Below, piece by piece: positions 18,426 to 25,675 of a DNA stretch of 64,000 nt. Both the position numbers and the translations under genes were made by a program. The stretch lies in contig CALYQJ010000007.1 of the NCBI GenBank assembly GCA_945285405.1, positions 1 to 64,000 on the forward strand, in the 5' to 3' direction. Position 1 is the first letter of the stretch. Every line of letters starts with the position of its first letter. This DNA is from an uncultured Lactobacillaceae bacterium (GTDB lineage Bacteria > Bacillota > Bacilli > Lactobacillales > Lactobacillaceae). The notes below the pieces were generated by a model. That model searched no databases and was not told where the DNA came from. It worked only from the letters and a program-made list of their open reading frames with translations.

Positions 18426-18773
18426 CTAACTAAGTAAATGAGCCAGCCGCAAACAATGTAATAGATTCTTTTCTACTCCCGCTTGATCAAGTTCAATTGT
18501 CTTTTTGCGCGCAATTACAATTAAGTCAACTTCTTGAATCAATTGATCCTGATGTTGATAAATAACTTGCGTGATATAACGCTTGATCCGATTACGATCA
18601 ACCGCTCTTTTGGAGATTTTCTTTCCCACAGAAACTCCAACTCGGTAATGAGCTTGACCTAATTTGGGGATTTGATAAATAACAAAATAACGATTTGCGA
18701 CACTATTCTTTGATGCATATACAAGCTGAAATTCATTTTCTTTTTTTATGCGATATGATTTTTTTAATGCCAT
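18426..18773 (-). CDS. rnpA: Ribonuclease P protein component
   Basis: 115 aa basic protein that, with the RNA subunit, removes 5' leaders of tRNA precursors. The RNR motif is clear (KKISKRAVDRNRIKRYI). The ATG at 18773 has no recognisable Shine-Dalgarno, and no upstream promoter fits in the 27 bases after the hairpin at 18801-18826. Expression therefore appears to depend on readthrough from rpmH. Confidence 0.95.
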   Translation of the reverse strand: MALKKSYRIKKENEFQLVYASKNSVANRYFVIYQIPKLGQAHYRVGVSVGKKISKRAVDRNRIKRYITQVIYQHQDQLIQEVDLIVIARKKTIELDQAGVEKNLLHCLRLAHLLS

Positions 18774-18800
18774 TGCGAGAATAGTTGTCCATTTCTGATG

Positions 18801-18826
18801 AAAAAAACCACTGTTAAATTAGTGGC
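18801..18826 (-). terminator. Hairpin between rpmH and rnpA
   Basis: CCACTA/TAGTGG stem followed by seven T on the minus strand, 5 bases after the rpmH stop. Probably a partial terminator giving far more L34 mRNA than rnpA mRNA. Confidence 0.75.
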
Positions 18827-18830
18827 TTTG

Positions 18831-18971
18831 TTATGCTGCCAAAGATTTACGACCCTTAGCCCGCCGGCGAGCTAAAACCCGGCGACCATTTTTAGTATGC
18901 ATTCTTTTCATAAATCCATGAACGCGAGCGCGATGTTTTTTCTTAGGTTGAAAAGTTCTCTTAGTTGTCAT
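18831..18971 (-). CDS. rpmH: 50S ribosomal protein L34
   Basis: 46 aa, very basic: begins [20 protein letters not shown] and ends GRKSLAA, the standard L34 sequence and length. Preceded by a strong AGGAGG. It opens the rpmH-rnpA-yidC-jag unit. In most relatives dnaA starts a few hundred bases away; here dnaA is 6.7 kb off. Confidence 0.97.
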   Translation of the reverse strand: MTTKRTFQPKKKHRARVHGFMKRMHTKNGRRVLARRRAKGRKSLAA

Positions 18972-19066
18972 CTTTTTTTATACCTCCTATTAAGAATCGC
19001 AATAATAAAACATTTTACCCTTTTTGCAGTTATTTTTCAACACTCGGTCGATTTAAGAAATAGACG

Positions 19067-19099
19067 AAAAAACTAGTGTCAATCAAACACTAGTTTTTT
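19067..19099. terminator. Bidirectional terminator
   Basis: AAAACTAGTGT/ACACTAGTTTT stem with A/T runs on both sides. It would end the minus-strand phosphatase/small-protein unit. The region 18972-19207 otherwise shows no gene. Confidence 0.8.
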
Positions 19100-19207
19100 G
19101 AGGTTATTGATTATTATTCAAAATAATAAACAATTCATTATGTCTATTTAGAGGTCAAAGCCTCCGCGATTATCTTAACATTTTTAGGAAAAAGCGCAAT
19201 TTTACAC

Positions 19208-19381
19208 TTATTTTTTGGGCTTCTTAGGTGAAACCAGCAAACGCCAAATAATCCCAATTAATAAAATAAAAGCTAAAATTAAATAAAGAAATTTGCGCCG
19301 CCAAAAATAACAGATAACGAGCAGCAAAAAGATAAAAATTAAAGAAGTCGCTGAATGATAATAATTATTTGATTTTTTCAT
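19208..19381 (-). CDS. Small membrane protein (57 aa)
   Basis: A short gene that starts with ATG at 19381, overlapping the TGA of the phosphatase gene (ATGA). It encodes two hydrophobic helices (ATSLIFIFLLLVICYFW, about 11-27, and FLYLILAFILLIGIIW, about 31-46) split by WRRK. The tail is SPKKPKK, so it is predicted to be a hairpin membrane protein. The overlap and shared strand argue for real translation. Family not recognised. Confidence 0.65.
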   Translation of the reverse strand: MKKSNNYYHSATSLIFIFLLLVICYFWRRKFLYLILAFILLIGIIWRLLVSPKKPKK

Positions 19382-19983
19382 CGGTTATAGTAATAAAGAT
19401 AAGCATGACGATGGTTTATTTTAATTAAAGTCCGTTTTAAATTATCTGGTTCCAAAATGACCATCGGATCAGCAAAATTTAAAACATTTAAGACCGCGGC
19501 TTTAATCGTAAAGCCGTGCGTAATTACCATAATCTTTTCTTTGGGAAATTTCTCGGAAGTTTCTTTTAGAAATTCGCCAACGCGTTTCACTACCGCTGTA
19601 AATTTTTCCCCGTGCGGGGCAAATTTTACATAGTTAGGTTGCACGTCTTTGATGTCTTGATTAAAAGCTTGGGGAAATTGGCGCATTAATTCGGCATTAT
19701 TTTTCCCATCCCATTCACCGTAGGAAATTTCCTTTAACCGGTCATCAACTAAGACGGGACGTTGTAATTCCACATTTAAAATATCCGCAGTTTGCCGCGC
19801 CCGAATCAACGGACTAACGATAAAACGGTCTGCAATTGTAAAATCAAAACGTTCACGCAGTTCGCGCGCTTGTTGTTTGCCTAAAGCATTTAAATATGTA
19901 TTTTGACCATCGATCTGTCCCTGCTTAATTCCTTGTTGGTTTGCAGTAGTTTGACCATGGCGAATAAAATAAAAATCGGTCAT
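19378..19983 (-). CDS. Histidine phosphatase family protein
   Basis: About 201 aa. RHG motif FIRHGQTTANQQGI near the N-terminus; second His in ITHGFTIKAAVL. It lacks the phosphoglycerate-mutase insert, so it is a broad phosphatase of the PhoE/GpmB type. ATG at 19983 is chosen because GGGTG lies 7 bases upstream; GTG at 19992 lacks a site. Coupled by a 4-base overlap to the small membrane protein. Confidence 0.85.
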   Translation of the reverse strand: MTDFYFIRHGQTTANQQGIKQGQIDGQNTYLNALGKQQARELRERFDFTIADRFIVSPLIRARQTADILNVELQRPVLVDDRLKEISYGEWDGKNNAELMRQFPQAFNQDIKDVQPNYVKFAPHGEKFTAVVKRVGEFLKETSEKFPKEKIMVITHGFTIKAAVLNVLNFADPMVILEPDNLKRTLIKINHRHAYLYYYNR

Positions 19984-20064
19984 TACATTCACCCAAAAAT
20001 TACAATTAGTTTAATTATATCGTAAAAGCTTTTATTTTAGATTTAGATTTTGTATATTTATCCT

Positions 20065-20763
20065 ATGAGCGAAAAACAAAAAATTATCATCGTTGACGAT
20101 GATCCAGAAATTCTAGAATTATTAGATATTTACGCTAAACGTGAAGGATACGAAACCATTACCAGTGCTGACGGTCAAGACGCCATTAATCAAGTTCATG
20201 CTCATCCTGAAGCTAGCTTGATGATTTTAGATATGATGTTACCGGAAATTGACGGCACGGAAGTAATTCGCCGGATTAGAAAGGACAGCAGTATTCCAAT
20301 TTTGGTCGTATCTGCCCGTTCAGCGGATATCGATAAAATAAAAGGATTAATTATTGGTGCTGATGATTATGTTGCTAAACCTTTTAATCCGCTAGAGGTA
20401 ATGGCGCGGGTAAAATCACTAATTCGTCGTTCGCATAATCAAATTGCTGACGAACATCCGGATAAAGTCAATATCGATTCTTTAATTATTGATTATAATT
20501 CTCATACTGTCAAAACCCCTGAGGGAAAATCCATTATGTTAACCGCAATGGAATTTGATATTTTATATTTATTAGCCACTCATCTCAACCGGGTTTTTTC
20601 GGCGGAAGAAATTTTCAAAAGAGTTTGGAAAGAAGACACCGTTCTTTCACCAAAAACGGTTATGGTTCACGTTTCGCACTTGCGCGACAAGATCGAAGCA
20701 CAAACAGGAAATAAGAAAATTATTGAAACCGTATGGGGTGTCGGTTACAAGATTTCTGGTTAG
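20065..20763 (+). CDS. Orphan OmpR/PhoB-type response regulator
   Basis: 232 aa. Receiver domain 1-120 with acidic pocket IIIVDDD, phospho-acceptor Asp56 (MILDMMLPEIDG), Ser/Thr (VVSARSADIDKI) and Lys (DDYVAKPF). The winged-helix DNA-binding domain spans 135-232, ending in KTVMVHVSHLRDKIE...VWGVGYKI. No histidine kinase gene is in the window. No Shine-Dalgarno is visible. A TATATT at 20053-20058 lies so that transcription would begin at or next to the ATG at 20065, so the mRNA may be leaderless. A TTG-initiated form (20050) is possible. Confidence 0.88.
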   Translation: MSEKQKIIIVDDDPEILELLDIYAKREGYETITSADGQDAINQVHAHPEASLMILDMMLPEIDGTEVIRRIRKDSSIPILVVSARSADIDKIKGLIIGADDYVAKPFNPLEVMARVKSLIRRSHNQIADEHPDKVNIDSLIIDYNSHTVKTPEGKSIMLTAMEFDILYLLATHLNRVFSAEEIFKRVWKEDTVLSPKTVMVHVSHLRDKIEAQTGNKKIIETVWGVGYKISG

Positions 20764-20769
20764 AAAAAG

Positions 20770-20798
20770 TTGTGTTATTTGCAGATATAGTATAGAAT
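20770..20798 (+). promoter_or_regulatory. Promoter of the structured RNA
   Basis: TTGTGT (20770-20775), 17 bases, TAGAAT (20793-20798), immediately after the response-regulator stop codon. Confidence 0.55.
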
Positions 20799-20804
20799 AC
20801 TAAA

Positions 20805-21013
20805 GTGTAGCAACGATTAGTTGTAGGAAGCTTTTATCAACTATGACTTCAAGTTTTGGTCTTTGACCCGTTGGTAAAAGAAATTTCTTCATTAGATAAC
20901 AGCTACATATTTTTAAGTAGCAATTTTAGTTGATTTATAACTAACTACTACATGAATTTTTCATAATTTCTCCCCTAATTGAAAGTCGATACAAGCGTCG
21001 TATCGACTTTTTG
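20805..21013 (+). ncRNA. Candidate structured non-coding RNA, about 205 nt
   Basis: The gap between the response regulator and the convergent phosphatase gene has no open frame but folds tightly. A closing stem pairs 20806-20810 with 20948-20952 and 20817-20822 with 20939-20944. An 11-bp stem pairs 20831-20841 with 20870-20880, with an inner GGTC/GACC hairpin (20858-20868). A side hairpin GCTAC/GTAGC lies at 20902-20921. A strong terminator pairs 20982-20992 with 21000-21010 and ends in T5. A promoter lies just upstream. The rod with an internal bubble recalls 6S RNA in size and plan, but no sequence identity could be confirmed. Confidence 0.5.
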
Positions 21014-21021
21014 CTTTCATC

Positions 21022-21062
21022 AAAAAATCTCTTAAGGTAATCCAAACCTTAAGAGATTTTTA
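21022..21062. terminator. Bidirectional terminator
   Basis: AATCTCTTAAGGT/ACCTTAAGAGATT stem with A and T runs; ends the minus-strand phosphatase/PTS operon and backs up the RNA terminator. Confidence 0.85.
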
Positions 21063-21093
21063 AGTTTTCTAAAATTAGTAAAATTACTAATTT

Positions 21094-22137
21094 TTAGGAT
21101 TCTAAATAAAGATGTTTAAGTAAAGCTTGATCACTTGCGGTAATCTTTAAAATATTTTTAAAGTATTGCGGAACACTACCTGCTAAAACTACCATTTCAT
21201 CAAACGAAGCTTGTAAATATTCAGGTCTTGTATCCAACATTGAATATAAATAAGCTAAAACATTTTGATCATTAGTTTCATGAGCATATTGCGCCATCCG
21301 GTGCTTATTACGCGCCAGACGTAAAGTTTTAGTCAACATGTAATCGGCAATAATGGTTTTTTGATCAACACCTAATAAAGTTAAAATTAAAGCAATCCCA
21401 TATCCCGTACGATCTTTACCGCCACGACAGTGTTGATCCGTCGGGATATTTGCTTCATTTAAGACTACTTCCAACATCTTGCGATAAATTTTTTGATTTT
21501 GTGGTAAGCGCACAAAGTCTTTTGCTTGTTCGATCATGGTTTTACCCGAATTATCAAAAGTAACGTTTTGATCGACTTCGTGTTGCACTAATTGGCGTAC
21601 TTTTTCTTTAGTTCCCCCTGCTTTCGCGGCCAAGACCGCCCTTTGCGCCTCCGGGACCAAATGAAAAGTTTTTTGAAGAGTTTTCCAAGTTTGATTGGGC
21701 TGCTTTTCATATTCATCCTCGCGCCGATAGTCAATCACGGTTTTAATTCCAATTTCTTCTAATACTTTTTTGTCGCTAGCGCTGAGCCGATGTAAATGAT
21801 CAGAACGAAAGATTTTACCCCATTTAATAAAACGATGATCTTTAGTCTGATAACCTCCCAAATCCCGAAAATTATTAGAACCAGTTAAAGGGATAACCCG
21901 CGTTGCGGCTTTACAAACTTGGCTTGACGTTTTGACCAAAAAGTAAGGACGTAAATATTCATTAACGGTTACATTAACGGGAGAATGTTGAGTTTGAAGT
22001 AATAATTTACCGGTATTTTGATCTGGATGATCCAATAAATAAATCGCAACCGTTTCCGAATTTGTTAAAGAACTACTGTGCCAACTAATTTCGTAAGTCT
22101 TTGCTGCTGTTTTTTTAACCACAATATTTGAAATCAT
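21094..22137 (-). CDS. Tyrosine-protein phosphatase (LipA/Tyr_phosphatase3-like)
   Basis: 347 aa. Active-site loop HCRGGKDRTG with Cys237 and Arg243 (C-x5-R), preceded by NFRDLGGYQTKD and KIFRSDHLHRLS, the usual marks of the bacterial family. Residues 1-80 look like an added β-sandwich domain. No signal peptide. The gene is last in an operon with a lactose/cellobiose-class PTS (10-base gap). Family members act on phosphotyrosine, phosphoinositides or sugar phosphates; a sugar-phosphate role is suggested by context only. Confidence 0.85.
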   Translation of the reverse strand: MISNIVVKKTAAKTYEISWHSSSLTNSETVAIYLLDHPDQNTGKLLLQTQHSPVNVTVNEYLRPYFLVKTSSQVCKAATRVIPLTGSNNFRDLGGYQTKDHRFIKWGKIFRSDHLHRLSASDKKVLEEIGIKTVIDYRREDEYEKQPNQTWKTLQKTFHLVPEAQRAVLAAKAGGTKEKVRQLVQHEVDQNVTFDNSGKTMIEQAKDFVRLPQNQKIYRKMLEVVLNEANIPTDQHCRGGKDRTGYGIALILTLLGVDQKTIIADYMLTKTLRLARNKHRMAQYAHETNDQNVLAYLYSMLDTRPEYLQASFDEMVVLAGSVPQYFKNILKITASDQALLKHLYLES

Positions 22138-22146
22138 TTAATACTC

Positions 22147-23433
22147 CTAATTTGCTTGTTGACTACGTGCTAGCTCTTCTTCACACTTTTGTTTATCAAT
22201 CATTTTCATGAAGGGATACCAAATTGCTAATAAGATTAAAAGTTGCACTACATGCCAAATGACCATGCGCCAACCGCCCAGCAAAAAGGCGCGGAAGAAT
22301 TCGGGAGTTCCCGCAGTTTGGACGGGAATTCCGTTAGGTCGCGGGATCAGCCCAATTAACGTGGCAAAATAAGTTGCCGCTACACACACGGTACCTCCCA
22401 TAGTTAAAGGAATAAAAGCTAACGGATTTAACACCATCGGAATCCCAAATTTAAAAGGTTCACTAATACCGAAAAAGGCAGGAATAAAACCGACTTTACC
22501 CAAAGAACGCAACTGTTCGCTTTTACATCGTAAACATAGAATTGCATATGCGAGAGCGCGCGGTCCTTTTTGATTAGTAATTAAAGTCATCGTTACAATA
22601 TAAGGTAAAGCTACACCGGCTTTAAAAGCTTGTAAATTAGCAACGTCAAAAGGATAAAATAACGTATATAAAACTGCGGTTGTTGCCATAGTTCCGTGAA
22701 TCCCGAAGAACCAACAAAATTCGGCAAAGAAAACCAAAACTAAAGCTGCCCAAAGACTCGTTCCTAAACCTTGGAGCGGTACTTGAATTAAAGTGATAAT
22801 CATATCGCTGATATTGTGCCAAGGAGTTAAAGAGAAGAGGAAATTAACAATTGCATAAATGATCGCAATAAGAATAATTGGCATCATTGAAGCAAAAGTT
22901 CGTGACACAAATTCGGGAACACTATCGGGCATCTTAATGGTTAAATGCTTGTTGCCGGAAAGCCAAGCAAACAAACGGGTTGCGGTCAAACCAACAATCA
23001 TCGCGACAATCATTCCCGCCGAACCGATGTATTTCATATTTAAACCAATAAAAGCTCCTTTTTTGACCAACATTGGCGTCACCATCAAAAAGGCAACTAA
23101 AGAAGAAATGATTGAATTAAATTTATCCGTCTTTAACTCCGCCGCTAAACTATTAGCCAAAGCAACGACCACATATAAAGCTAAAACATCTGTAGTTACG
23201 GCCGTGATGACGTTAAAAATATTTTTAATTCCCGTTTGCGTAATAAAGTGCTGATAAGGTCCTAGATTTAAGCTATAAAAGATTGAGGAGAAAGAACCAA
23301 CCATCAAAACTGGCAAAATGGACATCATGCCCCCAGCAATTGCTGAAACGTATTTATTACGTTGGAACTTTCCCATGCTATTTTGAATTCGTCCCTGTAA
23401 TTTAGTGAGCTTAACTTTATTCTCCTTTTTCAT
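22147..23433 (-). CDS. PTS EIIC, lactose/cellobiose class
   Basis: About 428 aa, roughly ten hydrophobic segments, with the class signature GISEPFKFGIPMVLNP near residue 320. Start ATG at 23433 has AAAGGAG 9 bases before it; the longer frame to 23457 does not. It overlaps the EIIB gene by 17 bases. Imports and, with EIIA/EIIB, phosphorylates a β-glycoside-type sugar. No phospho-glycosidase is in this operon, so the substrate is unknown. Confidence 0.92.
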   Translation of the reverse strand: MKKENKVKLTKLQGRIQNSMGKFQRNKYVSAIAGGMMSILPVLMVGSFSSIFYSLNLGPYQHFITQTGIKNIFNVITAVTTDVLALYVVVALANSLAAELKTDKFNSIISSLVAFLMVTPMLVKKGAFIGLNMKYIGSAGMIVAMIVGLTATRLFAWLSGNKHLTIKMPDSVPEFVSRTFASMMPIILIAIIYAIVNFLFSLTPWHNISDMIITLIQVPLQGLGTSLWAALVLVFFAEFCWFFGIHGTMATTAVLYTLFYPFDVANLQAFKAGVALPYIVTMTLITNQKGPRALAYAILCLRCKSEQLRSLGKVGFIPAFFGISEPFKFGIPMVLNPLAFIPLTMGGTVCVAATYFATLIGLIPRPNGIPVQTAGTPEFFRAFLLGGWRMVIWHVVQLLILLAIWYPFMKMIDKQKCEEELARSQQAN

Positions 23434-23764
23434 TCTTAGAAGCTCCTTTGGTGGCATCAGTTGATTTTTCCAAAACTGCTAAAGCATCATTTAAAACTTT
23501 TTCCCCATTCATCATGCCGTAATCTAATTGATCAATTACTTCAATGGGAATGTTAAATTCTTTTTCTAGTTCCGGCTTAATATGCCCAACTTGGGGGCCT
23601 AAGAGAATAATATCTAAATCGTTATAATTGTTTAAAGCTGATTCCGCTACGGCATCAATTGAAACTTCAATTCCCTTCTTCTTAGCTGCTTTTCGCATTT
23701 GGGTAACCAGCATACTTGTCGAAAATCCTCCCGCACAAGCTAACATAATTTTATAAGCCTTCAT
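23417..23764 (-). CDS. PTS EIIB, lactose/cellobiose class
   Basis: 115 aa soluble component. The phosphorylated Cys10 lies in MLACAGGFSTSML, the P-loop of this class. The C-terminus carries about 15 extra charged residues. Its start shares a base with the EIIA stop region, so translation is coupled. Confidence 0.93.
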   Translation of the reverse strand: MKAYKIMLACAGGFSTSMLVTQMRKAAKKKGIEVSIDAVAESALNNYNDLDIILLGPQVGHIKPELEKEFNIPIEVIDQLDYGMMNGEKVLNDALAVLEKSTDATKGASKNEKGE

Positions 23765-24075
23765 TAATTCATCCTTTCTTTTAAACTCGCAATTATTTCT
23801 TTAGCTAAATCATTAACTGTCATTGCATTCATTAAATGATCCTGCGCATGAACCATTAACAACGTTGGTGTTTGACTTTGACCGTTAACTTCATCTTGTA
23901 ACAACTTGGTCTGCAAATTATGAGCAGTTGTTAAATTTTCATGCGCTTTTTCCATTAACTTCACACTTTTACCAAAATCATTTCGACGAGCGGCACGAAT
24001 TGCTTCAATACTTTTTGAACGCGCGTCTCCCCCTAATGAAATAAGTTGCATAATTACTTGTTCGTTATCGTCCAT
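23764..24075 (-). CDS. PTS EIIA, lactose/cellobiose class
   Basis: 103 aa three-helix protein. Phospho-His is His76 in LLMVHAQDHLMNAMT. First gene of the EIIA-EIIB-EIIC-phosphatase operon, controlled by a cre/promoter at 24105-24121. Confidence 0.93.
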   Translation of the reverse strand: MDDNEQVIMQLISLGGDARSKSIEAIRAARRNDFGKSVKLMEKAHENLTTAHNLQTKLLQDEVNGQSQTPTLLMVHAQDHLMNAMTVNDLAKEIIASLKERMN

Positions 24076-24104
24076 TTAAGCCTCCTTTTCTTCTATCCAC
24101 CCAA

Positions 24105-24121
24105 ATTATAAACGCTTACAT
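24105..24121 (-). promoter_or_regulatory. cre site overlapping the PTS operon -10
   Basis: On the minus strand ATGTAAGCGTTTATAA (24121-24106) matches the cre consensus with one mismatch and overlaps a -10 TATAAT (24110-24105), 30 bases before EIIA. The layout suits CcpA repression. Confidence 0.7.
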
Positions 24122-24141
24122 TTTGGGAACGGATTTTATCA

Positions 24142-24178
24142 CAAAAATACACCCCTTTAATTAACTTAAAGGGGTGTA
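24142..24178 (-). terminator. Terminator of the RpiR regulator gene
   Basis: TACACCCCTTTAA/TTAAAGGGGTGTA, a 13-bp perfect stem, followed by T residues on the minus strand. It separates the regulator from the PTS genes. Confidence 0.85.
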
Positions 24179-24199
24179 CGTGTAACCTTACACTGTTGA

Positions 24200-24940
24200 T
24201 TAATTTATTTTAATTTCTTTATTTAATTGTTTAGCATAAGCTTTGAAAAGTTCATTCATAATTAACAAAATTGGCATCTTATCAGTAACGTTGTATTCAT
24301 CAATCCGCCGATTAGGCGAATAACAAAACAAACTAATATCTGCTAAGTGAGCCAAAGAGTTATCACAAAGGTGAGTTAAGGTAACTAATTGGTTGTGACG
24401 CTTTTTCACTTCTTGAGCTAAGTCAATCATCTGTTTTTTTTCACCAGATAAACTGATGAGGAAAAACAGATCATCATTTTCATGTAAAATGATATGTTTT
24501 AAATCATTCGGATAATCATAAAAATAACTTTTATAATCGACCGCGTAAAAATTTCCGACAATTAAGCGCGTAATATAAGCCGTTTGTCCCATTGAATAAA
24601 AATTAATTTTTTTCGCTTGATTTAACTTATTAATAATTTTCATTAAAGGTAATTCATGAGCCAATTCAACATTTTTTCTTAGTTCCCGATCATAAAATTT
24701 TTCAATTCGTTGTTGAATTCTTTCATTTTTCAAAGAAAGTTTCAATTCCGAATAACCGGAATACCCTAATTTATGACATAAACGAGTAATTGTATTAGGA
24801 ACGGTGTAAAACTTTTTGGCCAAAAAAGTAATTTTAGTATTTTCAATTTCTAATTTATGTTGACTTATATAGGCGACAATTTCATCTTCTGTATCCGTAA
24901 AATTAGCAGTATGCTTAATGATTCGCTCATCGAAATTCAT
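24200..24940 (-). CDS. RpiR-family transcriptional regulator
   Basis: 246 aa. An N-terminal helix-turn-helix (KKFYTVPNTITRLCHKLGYSGYSELK, about 42-68) is followed by a SIS sugar-phosphate-binding domain (FYSMGQTAYITRLI, LISLSGEKKQMIDLA). Probably senses the phosphorylated sugar made by the PTS encoded just downstream and regulates that operon. Confidence 0.88.
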   Translation of the reverse strand: MNFDERIIKHTANFTDTEDEIVAYISQHKLEIENTKITFLAKKFYTVPNTITRLCHKLGYSGYSELKLSLKNERIQQRIEKFYDRELRKNVELAHELPLMKIINKLNQAKKINFYSMGQTAYITRLIVGNFYAVDYKSYFYDYPNDLKHIILHENDDLFFLISLSGEKKQMIDLAQEVKKRHNQLVTLTHLCDNSLAHLADISLFCYSPNRRIDEYNVTDKMPILLIMNELFKAYAKQLNKEIKIN

Positions 24941-25278
24941 CAGCTCATCTCCCCATCACATTAATATTTTTTGGTTTATTTATTGCTAAAATCGTTTTTT
25001 TTCTGGTAGTACTTTATTCAAAATAAGATAAAAAAAGTACAATCTCTGGTTTTACTTTCTTCCATTGATTGCTTATTGTTTTCCCCGACTTTAAAATTTG
25101 CTTTGTCTTTACTAAAGGATAAATTAAATTTTTAAATTTTACAAACTCCTTTTATAATCAGTCAATTATAAACTTCTAACATTACTTTATAAATTTTCTA
25201 ACTGGTTTTCCACTACCTGCCAAATCAAACTCATAAAATACTTGATTATCCCCATTTTTTTCAACCCTGTGCATAACT

Positions 25279-25559
25279 TGTGGATAATTAAAGCTAATTC
25301 TATCGGGGTTTTCGGGTTATCCCCCGAAGTTTTCCACAGTTATCCACAAATCCCCAATTGAGGATAACCAGTTATCAACATTGAGGATAATTTTTAAAAA
25401 TTCTCATAAATCCTATTAATCAAGGCTTTTAGTTATCCACAATTTGGTTGTTAATAATTGAAACATATTTGTAATATTCACAGATTTTTCTAACTTGTGG
25501 AAAACTTTTTGGTTTATTCTGTGGTTTCTTCTTGAATATCCACAGGCAATTGTGGATAA
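25279..25559. other. oriC: Origin of replication, part 1 (DnaA-box cluster upstream of dnaA)
   Basis: Exact DnaA boxes (TTATCCACA or complement) occur at 25279-25287, 25340-25348, 25433-25441 and 25551-25559. Near-matches lie at 25496-25504 and 25536-25544, in AT-rich DNA. Gene directions diverge around this point. The wider stretch 24941-25578 holds no gene. Confidence 0.92.
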
Positions 25560-25578
25560 CTAAAGCACGAATGTTCTT

Positions 25579-25642
25579 TTGACTTTAAATATGAGGCAAT
25601 TAAAATGATTCTAGTAGTCGTTAAAGACGCTTTTAAACGACT
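25579..25642 (+). promoter_or_regulatory. dnaA promoter and 5' UTR hairpin
   Basis: TTGACT (25579-25584), 16 bases, TAAAAT (25601-25606). Just after the expected start the transcript can form AGTCGTT/AACGACT (25616-25642), a hairpin at the 5' end that could stabilise the mRNA or regulate it. Confidence 0.6.
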
Positions 25643-25675
25643 GAAGAATTCTAATTAACAATTAGGGGTAGATAT

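Noticed and set aside
25561-25580. LexA box near the dnaA promoter (CGAATGTTCT)
   Set aside because: Half-sites are not at the right spacing; only the GTTC half fits.
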